Of a stretch of 64,000 nucleotides of DNA, positions 1-10,800 are shown one piece after another. Origin of the DNA: Knoxdaviesia capensis (taxonomy: Eukaryota; Ascomycota; Sordariomycetes; Microascales; Gondwanamycetaceae). The translations under genes were made by a program, and so were the position numbers. Under the pieces are notes generated by a model, which saw only the letters and a list, made by a program, of their open reading frames with translations, ran no database searches and was not told where the DNA came from. The DNA lies in NCBI GenBank assembly GCA_001510575.1, contig LNGK01000011.1, positions 620,001 to 684,000 of the forward strand, in the 5' to 3' direction. Position 1 is the stretch's first letter, and each line of letters opens with the position of its first letter.

Positions 1-1187
1 CCAAAGCCAACCATACCGGAAGAGGAAACCCCAGAAGCGGGGGAAGTGAACTCGCGATGTCAGGTGTTAGATAATAAAGCCTTCACGCTTTCTTTTGCCC
101 GATCTGTGGCCGTGATATGTAGTAAGTGAGGAGAGGACGAGTCAGAACTGACTCGCAACGTCTTCTCTTTTTTTTTTTTTTTCGTAGCCTCTTCGCCGGC
201 CTTTTATTGCCGGCTCCCCTCTTCTCTTCTCTTCACCTTTCGTACACTCTCTCCATCTACACAAACACACACACACACACACACACAAACATCCTTTTTC
301 AGCTGCTTCGCCAGTCTGTGTCTCGCTTGTTTCTCTCTTTCCCGATCCCGCGTTACACGTTCACCTGGGTTCATCCTGGGAGAATCGCCACTGTGTTCTG
401 TTCTTGATGGTAGTTTGTCTCTCCCGTCTCCTCTCGTCTCTCTCTTCTTTCGTCTCTTTTCTTTCTGGCGGATGAAGAGTTGTCTGGCTATCACCGCCGT
501 GGCCTTCTTCGTCTCGGATTTCCTTGGTTTTGATTCTATTTTATTCCTCTGAAAAATCTCAAACACGTCCATCTCCACCGTTCGCCTCTGGTGTCTCTCC
601 TCCCTGTCTCTTGTTCTTCTTGCTCGCTCTCTCTCTCTCTCTCGTCTTCGCTTTCCACCCAAATCTCCGCTCTGGAGCCTGTGTGTCTGACTCTCCGAGT
701 GTCTGACTATGAGTGTGAGTGTGTGTGTGTGTGTGGCCGGCTGCCTGACTCTCCACCACCGTCCACCTCGGTCCCCCCGTCGTCGTCTCTTTCTTTCCTT
801 CTCCCTCCTCCATCTGCTGCTCGCCTGAACTTTCCCTGATCCAACCGTCGCCGTCGCCGTCGTTGCCTGCTTCAACGACCTCGCGCACCCGCAGCTCGTT
901 CCCTGTCCATCCAGTCCCCCATACTCACTCGTGTCGTCTGTCGGTCCCCCTTTTAGCCTCGGGCCGTCTTATCTCTGTCTATCTGCATCGGTCTGGAATA
1001 GGCCACCAACCATCCTTGCCATCTCTCACTCTCCCTCTGCCTCTCTCTCCCACCCACGCCCACACACACTGTCACGGTCTCTTGCGGCTCCCTTTCAGTC
1101 CACCGTCTCTCTCTCTCTCTACATATAAACCCTCCTTCTGTCTCTCTACCCCCCTTTCACATCCACCCGCAAGAACCTTCTTCAATC
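1..1187 (+). promoter_or_regulatory. Pyrimidine-rich upstream region / probable 5' leader of the first gene
   Basis: No coding region can be supported here. The plus strand is dominated by C/T tracts, with (AC)n at 265-287, (CT)n near 625-643, (GT)n near 713-735 and more CT runs to about 1125. They continue up to the start codon at 1188. Long CT-rich stretches before the ATG are common in promoters and leaders of filamentous ascomycetes, so I read this as promoter plus 5' UTR of the gene at 1188. Reading frames crossing it give only Ser/Leu/Pro or Arg/Glu low-complexity peptides. No TATA box or transcription start can be fixed. Confidence 0.5.
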
Positions 1188-3589
1188 ATGGGCGGGCTCT
1201 CCCTCCCCAGGGATGCCCCCCCGGCGGCGGCCTGTAGCGACTCCCCGCCGTCGACCACCCGCAGCTGGGGCTCGCTGGCCACCGGCGTGGCGAACGCCGG
1301 CGGCTGCATCGCCGAGTGCCGCCAGCGGTTCCTGGACAAGGTCGGGCAGGTCCTCGTATCACCGCCTCCGTCGTCGTCGTCGTCAGTGTCTCTCTCTGCC
1401 CGCTTCCACACCGTCACCCGCCGAAACTCCACCTCTTCGCCGGCAGCGGGTTCCCGGACATCTGCCGATGAGGACGCTTCACCGTATAACAATGCCCGGG
1501 ATACTGCTTCTAGCGTTTCGTTCTCGGAGATCTGCAAGGCTCTGCATGATACAGCCGACACAGACTACCCGCCCATGTGGGATCTGTACTGCTGCGACTC
1601 GGCGCTGTGCGGAGTGGCGAACTACGCGCCCGGCCTCGATCGTAAGTTGTTGTGGCTCCGTTCTTGCTAACTATCCTGTGGTAACTCATACTGACTCTCC
1701 TATAGCAAGCGTCGGCTGGATCATCAACCACTGCCAAGAGTAAGTCTCCCACCTCTCACATCGCATACCCCAAACCCACACGACGACTAACACCCCCCCG
1801 CAGCCTCGGCTTCCACAACGTCTTCGACCCCGGCCCGCCAACCTCGCCCAACTCCTGCCCCGCTGAGACGCTCTACTCGCCCGACGAGCCCCGGCCGTGC
1901 AACATGGGCGTCCTCGGAACCGGCTCGGCCACCGCCGACGACACCAACGACGACGAGAACCCCACGAACTCGCGACACGCCTCCAAAACGCTTGCTGTCG
2001 ACCCATCCGACACGACGGCGCTCATCCCCGCCGCCACGCCGTCCTCCTCGGCGCTCACACTGTCCAGCCCGCAAGCGTCTCCAACCGTGGTGCCTGGCTC
2101 TGGCGCCGGCGTCACCCACGCGCCCCAGCCGACACACTCTTTGGACCCCGTTGCGGCGGGCTTCACCACCGGAATCATGGCCGCCATCGTGGTCAGTGCG
2201 GTAGTCGGTGGTCTCACTGTCCTGATCGCCGGATTCTTCCTCCTGCGGTGCTGTATCCGCCGGAGGAGGGATCGGCCCGACAGAACGCGCGCACTGAAGG
2301 CCGGCGCCACTCCTCCTGCTCGTCCCGGCGGCGAACCCACCGCGCACGGCTTCGATGACTCGACCGACGACGACGCCTACCCGCACGACCGCTACACCAC
2401 GCCCAGCGCCTCGTCGCCGTACTACACCGCGCGCCGCCGCCGCCAACGCGCGCGCGACCCCGGCACCAACACCGTCTGCTCGCGCATCGCCGCGCTCTGC
2501 ACGTGGCCATTCGCGTCGTCGGGCGCTCGCCGCCACGCGTCGCCCCACCACCACCTGCGCCACAGCCCGCACTCCAGCTTCCCCACCAGCACCGGCTCGC
2601 CGACGCCGCTGTTCCCGGCGACCGCCGCCGCGGGAATGCTGGGCGACCGGCGGCTGACGTCGGCGTCGGACGACCCGTTCGCGCCGCCGCCGATGACGCC
2701 GCCGCTGCGGCTGCGCGAGCGGCGCATCCTGGCGGCCAGTCTCGCGGCGTCGGACGGGGCGGCGTACTCGTGTGACGGCGCGTCGCTGGGCAGCCGGGGT
2801 GGCGGGCGCGAGTTTCCCACGTCGCCGATCTGTGCGCCGACCACGTCGCTCCTCGAGCCGCGCGACGAGCGGGCGGCCAGCGGGGCGATGCGGGCCGCAC
2901 CCGGGCCGTCGCCGCTGGCGCGCCACAGCGCGGACACGGTCGACAGCGGCGCGTCGACGGCGGGGCTCCTCCCGCCAGCCACCACATCGCCACCGCGCCC
3001 CGTGCGGCCGCACGATAGGCCGCTGGAAATCCCGGGGCTGGTGCGCCCCGCCCCCAACCGCTCGCTGCACCCGTCGTCCTTCGCGCACACCTACAACCAC
3101 TACGGCGTGGCGCCGACCTACTCGGCGTCGGATCTCCCGCCGTACCACCGGCACTCGCCGCCCGGGCCGCACGCCGTGCACCCCGCGCTGCGAGAGACCA
3201 CGGGCCCGCACCCGATCGGCCTCGCGCTGACCGGGTCGACCAGCAGCAGCATCAGCAGCGCCACGGCCGGTACGCGGCAGGACGCTGCCGCCGTCGTTGC
3301 CGCGGGTGGTGGTGGTGGTGGTGGTGGTGGTGGCAGTCTGCCCGACTCGGACGACGACTACGTGGGCTTTGCGCGCGATAACTGGCCGCGGTGGCGCGCC
3401 GCTGGCAGTCTGCGCAAGTGTCGGCCGGAGTCGCGGCCCGGTGCGGCTCCGGCGGCGGCTGCGGCTGCGACTGCGGCTGCGCCGGGTCTGGACGCGCAGG
3501 TGTCGGCGCCGGCTCCTGCGGCCCGGCGGGGCACGTATGGCGGGCTCGACGAGGCGGATTTGGAGCGCATGGGCGGGCTGTACAAGTAG
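1188..3589 (+). CDS. Cys-containing single-pass membrane protein of unknown function, three exons
   Basis: Exons 1188-1641, 1706-1739 and 1804-3589 give 757 residues. Both introns have GTAAGT donors, AG acceptors and a CTAAC branch site, and the frame is kept across both junctions. The N-terminal ~200 residues contain spaced cysteines (CIAEC, YCC, ALC, NHC, SCPAE, PCN). A Ser/Thr/Pro-rich stretch follows, then one hydrophobic segment at about 286-310, followed at once by Cys-Cys and a run of Arg. This suggests an outside N-terminus and a cytoplasmic tail. The ~450-residue tail is low complexity (Pro, Ser, Ala, Arg) and includes a poly-Gly run coded by GGT repeats near 3305-3333. No signal peptide is visible at the chosen ATG, so an upstream exon may be missing. 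I recognise no family. A surface sensor or cell-wall-associated protein would fit the layout, but that is inference. Confidence 0.72.
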
Positions 3590-3627
3590 GGTTCTGCGGC
3601 CTCTTCTGGAGTGCTGGATGGATAGGC

Positions 3628-3656
3628 CGGGTTGGGGTTGGGGTTGGGGTTAGGGT
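3628..3656 (+). repeat. Telomere-like repeat tract (three TTGGGG, then TTAGGG)
   Basis: The tract reads three TTGGGG units, then TTAGGG, then a degenerate TCTGGG. TTAGGG is the telomere unit of most filamentous ascomycetes and TTGGGG is a one-base variant. It lies 39 nt after a stop codon, so this is an interstitial site and not a chromosome end. Confidence 0.75.
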
Positions 3657-3822
3657 CTGGGTCAGGTCGCACATGCCGCGTCTTCCCCTCCAGTGTCCCT
3701 TCCAAAGCAAGGAGTCTTTTTTTTTCTTCCTTTCGTTCTTTCTCTTTCAGTCTTGTGGGATTTTGTCTTTTGGCTAATGGAGTCTTGAGGGTCGACCACG
3801 GTATACCGGATAGAAGTGGTCG

Positions 3823-3841
3823 TTAGGGTTTGGGTTAGGGT
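3823..3841 (+). repeat. Telomere-like repeat tract (TTAGGG, TTTGGG, TTAGGG)
   Basis: Two exact TTAGGG units flank one TTTGGG variant. This is the second such tract in the same 440-bp intergenic spacer, in the same orientation as the first. Confidence 0.75.
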
Positions 3842-4028
3842 CACACATTCACAGCACAGGCGTAGACCGTCTTGAGGACGGACAACGCAGCAGCACAGGC
3901 GCCAGTTCTTTTATATCCTGAGAGTTCTGTTATGGTAGCAATATAATTCTTGACTATTTTTGAGCAGCACACGTCATATATCTAGAAACATAGGGAAAAA
4001 AAGCAACCCCCCTTCGGTCTGGCCTCAT

Positions 4029-5669
4029 CTACGCTCCGTAGGCACGGAGGCAGTTGATGGTGTCTACGACGGTGGACTCCAGACTGCGCCACTTGATGCC
4101 GAGGATCTTGGTGGTCTTGTCGTTGTTGAAGCCGTACAGGTTCTCCTTGGGCGGGAAGCCGCCGCCGGGGGTGTCGGCGGACGGCAGGGAGTCGGCGAGG
4201 TCGGGGAAGTTCTTGCGGGCGGCGGCGGCGATGTCGGCGTTGCTGTAGTAGCCGGCGGTGGCGAACAGGCGCTGGCCGGCGGTGGCGGCGGTCTCGACGG
4301 CCCGCACGTGGGCGTCGGCGACGTCGCGCACGTCGACCCACAGGAACACGCCCGGGTGGGGGATCTCGGCCTTCCACTTGCCCTGGATCAGGTCGACGAA
4401 GCGCTGGTTGCTGGTGTTGATGGCGTCGAGGCTGGGCAGGTGGTGGGCGATGGGCCCGTACACCATCGGCGGGCACACGGTGGTCAGCGTGAAGCTGGGC
4501 TGGTGCTCGGCCATGAAGGCCCAGGCGGCGCGCTCGGCCAGCACCTTGGAGGTGCTGTAGCACGACACGCGCTCGGACATGCCGGTGTCGAGCGTGGCGG
4601 GGTTCCACGAGTCCTCGGTGAACACCACGGAGCCGTCCTGGCTGCGCGAGCGGTCGTAGATCGAGGCGAACGACGACGTGATGACCACGCGCTTGACGGA
4701 CGGCGCGAAGGCGTGGAGGGACTTCAGGATGCCGGTGGTGCCGTTGACGGCGGGGTCGACCAGCTCGGTCTTGGGGTCGGCTGCGGGTTTGGGGGCGGTT
4801 AGAGTGTGGGGGGAGATGGAGAGAAAGCCGAAGGCCCCCAGGGAGCAGAGCATTGGAGCTTACTGAAGCGGAAGTGGAACGGCGACGCGGTGTGCAGCAC
4901 CACGTCGATGCCGGGGGTGTTCTTGACGACGTCGTCGAAGGCATCGGGCCTGGAGATGTCGCCGACGGTGACCACGGACAGCGATCCGGCGGCGGCGAGG
5001 TCGGCGTACTTGGCGACAATCGGCTTGGCCTTGTCGTCGGAGCGCACGGTGGTTACGACCGTGTAGCCCTTCTTGAGGAGCAGGTCGAGGATGTGGGCTG
5101 GAGAAAAGGCCGAGCGCGTTAGCATGCGACGTGGAGGTGTGGAAGCTGGGGGTGTGAGGCACGGGATTGGGAGATGGGAGTTGTTGTGAGGGATCAGTTC
5201 TGGCTCTCAGTTGTCCAGAGACAGAGAGAGAGAAACAAGAATCCACGCTCGCAGCACTGAACTCTGCCCCTCCGGCCGAGAGCCCCGCACGCAGGCCGGG
5301 ACCGGAGCGCGGAAGCCTGTCTCCGGCGCCGGGAAACGTTCAACCCCCCCAAAAAAAACCAGCGCCAATTGGGAACGACAGATCACTTACCAGCAATAAA
5401 GCCCGAACCGCCTAAATCGAAGAAAAGAAAGAGAAAAAAAATCGCCGAGTGGCGACGGGGTTTCCCACGCGGTGTCAGTAAGCATGTTAAACACCCATAA
5501 GCTTTTTAGTCCCAACACCACCCAAACAGCGCTTGGTTGGGGTCTTCGCAGCCTGTTTTCTCTCGGCTCATACAAAAAGAAAAACAGCGAGCCGCACCCG
5601 CATAAACACACACAGAACTGGAAATTGTTTAGGTTCTTAGGTACCTGTCAGAAGCGCCGTGGGAGCCAT
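4029..5669 (-). CDS. NADPH-dependent aldehyde/ketone reductase, extended SDR, Gre2/DFR-like
   Basis: Reading the minus strand, exons 5669-5645, 5411-5391, 5097-4864 and 4780-4029 give 343 residues, about the length of yeast Gre2. The family reduces aldehydes or ketones (methylglyoxal, diketones, flavonoid-type ketones) with NADPH in the cytosol; the substrate here is unknown. The N-terminus MAPTALLTGGSGFIAAHIL holds the Rossmann glycine motif (residues 9-15). VRS at 33-35 is the usual NADPH-phosphate contact. A TASPF motif (85-89), a Ser in TSSFASIY (128-135) and YSTSK (Tyr168, Lys172) complete the catalytic set. Introns have GT/AG ends and CTAAC or CTGAC branch sites. The second exon is only 21 nt but supplies GSGFIA; without it the frame still closes and the motif is lost. 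A telomere-like tract lies 18 nt upstream of the ATG. No neighbour indicates a biosynthetic cluster. Confidence 0.9.
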
Positions 5670-7582
5670 GGCTTGCAGAGAAAGCCGGGTTGGGGTTAGG
5701 GTCAGGAGGGTTTGGGTGGATCGATGGCGATCGGGCAGTTTGAGGCGAACTGAGGGCGAAGTCAAAAAGAGCGAGAAGTGGGAATCTGGAAGCGGTGGAT
5801 GAGACTTGAGGATGAGAGTGCAGAAAGAAGGGAATGCAATGTCAGGAAAGAAAAAAGACGCTCCGGCTCGGCTGGTATTTATATCTCGCTCGATGCTGCG
5901 ACCCCCGTTCCAAGAGTCTCCCGGAAGCGCTTTTCTGCGGCCATTCTCGACCACATTCGCACCTTTCCTTTTCGCGTCGAGCCCGATTTTTTTTCTAAAA
6001 GCCGACCCCACAAGCCCACGGCGAAATCCTCTAGAACGACCCCCCCTCCCTCCTCCTCCTCCTCTCACACTCACGCTTGCTTCGCTGCATCCCACCCACA
6101 CTCTCTCGTTGCTTCCCCCGTCCCCGGGACATGGACCCGGCACCACTCTGGACGCCAACGGAGCGGTTGTGTGTCTTCGTATGTATGTACTGTATGTCCT
6201 TGCTGCACGGTCTCACCACGCCGGCAGAGCGTGGGTGCGTGCAGAAAGCACACGCACGCCCCCTCTCTCGTCGCCACGCCGCTGGCCTTTTCAGATGTCC
6301 CGGATCCTCCTGGCCGGCTCGCGTCGCCATGGAGATACCGCGGCTTCTTAACTCCTGGCACAGCTACCGTAACGAGAGAGACGCACACAACGAACAGCGA
6401 GAGAGAGGGAGAGAGAGAGAGAGAGCGTGCGTCTCCATTGACGTGCGCACAGCAAAGACCTCACTTCCCTGCGTCGTGGTGGCACAACCGCCTGCTATGG
6501 AGCTGTGCAGGGCCATCCCCCCCCGTAGACTAGGATTCACTATACAGTACTTGTGCAAGTTGAGACACAAGAGACATCCAACAGGGTATGTTCCCAGCGC
6601 CCACCAAAAGTGATGTAACAGCACCGGCCCCTCTTCTCGTTGTCTTGTCTTTTTCTTTCTTTTTGTTCCTTGCCCTCTTATCTCTCACGCCTTGGTCGTC
6701 AGAACGAGAAGAAGGATGAAAAGTCTCCCCCCCCGCGCCTGGCTCCGCCGTCTCACTCAGCTTCGCTCTGCTGTCCGTCTCCTGATACCAGTCAGACATT
6801 TTTCAGAGATGCGATGCTGCCTGACACGGCCCCGCCAATCCAAGAACGAGGGCGCGCCAATCACCGAGTCGAGGAGTGCATGGCCAGTTTGACTCCTCAA
6901 TAAGCCGGCTCTGGCCCCCCCGCGTTTTCGGCAGATACTCCAGACCGCGCCGGCCAAAGTGCCCGCCCCACAGCCTCGCACAGCTGCATCCTCGACGCAC
7001 ACACACCCACGCAGAAGCCCTCTTCCTCTACAGACGGTCTGGGTGTCCAGTCCAGCACAGGGAGGCTTCCTCGGCCCTCACGTCCAGTCCCGAACTCTAG
7101 CTGCCGGTGGGCCGGCGTCTGCCGCTCCATCACCAGTCCGTCTGGTCCGGCGCTCTTCCGCAGATACAGACCCTCGAACCACGTCCAGCGGTACACACAC
7201 AGACGCGAAAATGGCCGTTCAAAAAGAGCCACAAGAAAACAGGTTCTATTCTCCCTCTCTGCTCAATAGCCACTCTGCCCCCCAAAAACCTGCCAGTGCT
7301 ATGCCAATTCCTGTGCCTTAGGGTTCCTGATACGTGCGCTCTGACGTCAACGGCCGCCCCGCATGCGTTCTTTTGGCCCGCCTCTTCGGCGTGTGGTTAA
7401 ACCGAACACAAACAACCCTCGAACTTGTATCTGTGGACAACCCCCGAAGAAAGTCGGGGCGGTTTTTCTGTCGCCCGGCATTTACTCTAATGTCCATGCC
7501 CGCCCGCGGATTCCCACTCCGGACCGCAGCTGACATCATCACTCTTTTTAATGTTTTTTTTTCTTCGCCCCAAAATCCCACA
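5670..7582. other. Intergenic region between the reductase promoter and the retroelement
   Basis: This holds the reductase promoter and leader, read right to left, then about 1.6 kb with no supportable gene. Visible items are a telomere-like tract at 5687-5706, a (GA)n microsatellite at about 6399-6425, and two TACAGTAC/GTACTGTA sites at 6187 and 6543. Open frames of 60-250 codons occur on both strands but have no conserved motif, Ser/Arg/His-biased composition and no plausible splice structure. Confidence 0.5.
5687..5706 (+). repeat. Telomere-like tract just upstream of the reductase start codon
   Basis: The plus strand reads GGGTTGGGGTTAGGGTCAGG, so on the gene's strand it is a CCCTAACCCC motif ending 18 nt before the ATG. 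It is probably in the 5' UTR or core promoter of the reductase. Similar telobox motifs near promoters bind Myb/TRF-like factors in other eukaryotes; binding here is inference. Confidence 0.65.
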
Positions 7583-7596
7583 TAACCCTAACCCTA
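7583..7596 (-). repeat. Telomere-like repeat beside the retroelement insertion site
   Basis: Two consecutive CCCTAA-type units (TAACCCTAACCCTA) end 14 nt before the 5' LTR of the copia element. The tract belongs to the target DNA because it lies outside the 5-bp target duplication at 7606-7610. Confidence 0.7.
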
Positions 7597-7610
7597 GACG
7601 CCCTACTATC

Positions 7611-7803
7611 TGTGAGGAAGGACGGAAATGCGTGGATCACGTGACCTGGGCTGAAGCCTGGTTCTGGCTAGCCTATAAATGCTGGACTTCTGTCTATTTC
7701 TAGTCTAGCTCATTTCTTCCTCCTACATCTAACTTTTTATATATACTTAATTATTAAGTTTATTTCTATTAACTTATCTACTTTTCTCATTAGTTTAATA
7801 ATA
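7611..7803 (+). repeat. 5' LTR of the copia element
   Basis: This 193-bp repeat is co-linear with 12984-13176 and has no indels. It starts TGTGAGGAAGG and its last base falls where the 3' copy ends in CA; here that end is mutated to TA. The left ~110 bases match an undamaged sequence. From about 7696 onward nearly all differences from the 3' copy are C-to-T or G-to-A, so RIP damage enters from the element interior. Confidence 0.93.
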
Positions 7804-10800
7804 GATTATAAGACTAAGTTTAATTTAAGTAAGATAGTTAATTTATCTTTTATTTCTTTTTTTTTATTCTAATTAATTTTTTTTTCTCCTCTTCCTCTCT
7901 CCTATTTTCCATAAGCTAGTAATTAGCCTATGAAGCCATTAGTAAAGTAATAACTATAACCCCTAATAATAAATCGTAGTAGCCGTCGCCGTCTAACCGC
8001 CCCTAACACTATTATAGACTTAGTTATCTAGAATTCCTAAGTTTCTACTCCGTTAACGTTAACGGAATTCTCGCGTTCCCCCTCTCCCGTCTCTAATAAA
8101 GATTTGAGATTTATTACTAACGCTATTCCCTAATAATCCTAACTAGTTCCTAATAAAAGGTCTATAATTCCGAGTTTTCCTAGTCTTTTTCGTGTACCTG
8201 CTATAACGAACCGACCTCCTTCCGCCTGTATAGTATTATCCCCCTTAATATATTCTATTATTATAGAGGATTTTATTCCGTCGCCTATAACTAGTATAGA
8301 CTAAGTGATTAATCTTTCTAAGTAGAAGTAGATACTTAATTAATAATACTAGCTAATAGATAGCCGCACTTAGCGTGCTTAGGCCCTATCTTTTCGTGCT
8401 ATAATTATCCGTATTAGTTTAAAGCCGGATGATTTCGGTTATCTTAATAAGTAAAATAATCTACTCGTAAGAGGTAAAATATTAAAGAATATATCTAGTA
8501 TTATAAGATAGATTATAGTTAATAGTATAAATGTTTCTAATATCTAGAATAAGTTATCTAATCGCTTTAACCGTAATAGCTAGAAGACTAAGTTCTAAGT
8601 ATTAGAAGACCTATTAGATATTAGTGCTTATATAATAAAGAAAGGTAAAAAGTTTATTACTTTTCTTTCGCGCTTCGACTAGAAGTAATTAGAGGTTTAG
8701 CGTCATAGAGCTAAAGTTACTAATAAAATTAGAACCGTTTTACTACTAATAGTAGCGAAGGATGCTTTTAATACTAAAACGTAAGTTACTACGCGGATTA
8801 TAGTATAGTTAGATAGGACTTCGGACGAGCACTATAGACTATTAGTATAATTATTCTAGGAATAAGAAAGAGTTATAAAGGACTTAAAAAAGCTAGACCG
8901 AAGAGATAACTCGAAGTCTAATAATAAGTTTAGTTCGAACGATAAGAATAATAATAATACTCATAATAGTAGTACTAGCTAGAATAACTAGAAGAAACCC
9001 GGTTTATAACCTATAATTCGATATAGATACTATAACCGACTTAGCTATAAAGAGCGCGACTATCGAATTAAGGTACGTAAGTAATAATAGTAGAAGTCTT
9101 CTACTACATTAGGTAACGTAAACGCAAGCGCGAATATAACTAGTTATAAAAGAGTTATAAGCGCGATAGTAATAACCGATAATTCGTTTAAGAGACGTCG
9201 AAAGACTATAAGTAAGTCTTCCCTTTCTTCTTCTTTTCCTATTAATACTATAAAATATTTTAAAGAAGTGATTAGCTATAACCTATTTACTTACTTATTA
9301 AGCTATTTAAGAACGGATTAGTTATTTAATATAGGTGCGTCTATATACTCTATAAACGATAAGAGATAGTTCGAGAAAGGAACTATTAAAGAGACTCGTA
9401 TACGTATAATTATAGGTAGAGGACTTATCTATACTATAAAGCGTAGAAATATTATTATTAATATTAAGACTTTATCTAGTATTATTTCTATACGTATTAA
9501 AGATATTTTACTAACTATAATATTTCCGATTTATATCTTTAGTAGTAAAGTTCTTTACTATAATAGTAGTAAGATTCTAAGTAATAGTATTTTTAATACT
9601 AAAGACGTCTTAATTTTAGAAATTAACGTAGAAAGCCGTAGGTTCTTTATACGAGTTATAACCTCTAGCGAATATATTATCCGGAAGCCCGTATGTGCTC
9701 TTATTATCCGTAATTTTATACTAGAGGAGACCGTCTCTCTAAACCCGTTAGAGGAGACTACTTATAAATTATCTAGTTATTATAGTTACCCTATAAAAGA
9801 CTATAGTTATAGTTCTAAATATCCCCCCTTAAAAGATATTCGTAGTTATGATTATTACTACCGGAATAATAATCTTAGTTCTAGGCGTCCCCTCGTAAAA
9901 GACGCTCGTAGTGTGCGTTACTACTAGAAAAACGCTAGTTCTAGTAGTCTCTATATAAAAGACTAGTATTCGTCTAATTCTAATGTTAATCGATACCTAA
10001 AAGCTTTACGTAAGTATTAAGTATACGTTAACGCTTACGCCTAATATATAAACGACTAGGATATCTAAGTACCGAAGTTCTCTTAAAGATACTATAGTCT
10101 ATTAAAGGAGTATTAGTAGATAAGTCGAGTATAAAAGCGTATATTAACGATTTAGGCCTATATAAGGCGTACGAGATCTTAAAAATCTCGAAGTTTAGGC
10201 TAAAGGATAAACGAATAAGGGCTAAACGTATTAGCTAGGTGTTATATTATAACGTTACTAAGATATCGGTATAAACTTTCGATGGCGAGCGCTACTTTCT
10301 CGTTATTATAAATGATTTTTCTAAAATAAAGTTTATTTACGTCCTAGATAAAAAGTCGAAAGCTAGTAATAAAATTAAGAATATAATTTAGTATATAATA
10401 AATATTACCGACTCTATTCCGGAGTTAATTATTATAGATAACGGGATAGACGTATAAATTAGGATAATTACTAAATTTACGAATAAGATTAGTTTAAAAG
10501 TTAATCCCTCCCTAGCTTATAGCTATACTTATAACGGTAGCGCTAAACGAGCTATAAAAGAACTAGTAATTCGTATAAGAGTAACTATAATATAGTAAAG
10601 TATTCCGATATATCTATAGGGATATATTTTAGAAGCTATTACTTAACTAATTAATCTAACCGTCGATAGCTACGGTTCTAGTCCTACGGAACGTTAGTAG
10701 AGCTAGATACCTATAGCTAAATGGGATTTTTAGCCGAATATTATATATCTACGAACTTTAGGTTCCCGTATAATTATTTACGTGCCTATAGAGGTTAGAG

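Larger units (their letters stand above)
3590..4028. other. Intergenic spacer between tail-to-tail genes, with telomere-like repeats
   Basis: This spacer lies between the stop of the membrane-protein gene (+) and the stop of the reductase gene (-), so it should hold both 3' UTRs and polyadenylation sites. It carries two telomere-like G-rich tracts, annotated separately, and a T-rich tract at about 3717-3760. AT-rich sequence at 3930-3970 could be the reductase 3' end. No open frame here looks coding. Confidence 0.5.

Noticed and set aside
1787..3211. 474-codon open frame on the minus strand
   Set aside because: It lies antisense to the long third exon of the membrane-protein gene and is Arg/Gly/Val-rich. 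GC-rich third positions of the real gene remove stops from this frame, and it has no domain.
3960..4802. 280-codon plus-strand frame
   Set aside because: It is antisense to the last exon of the reductase and Gly/Val-rich, the shadow of a GC3-rich gene.
7583..7596. Real chromosome end
   Set aside because: There are only two telomere units, with unique DNA, genes and a transposon on both sides, so it is interstitial.
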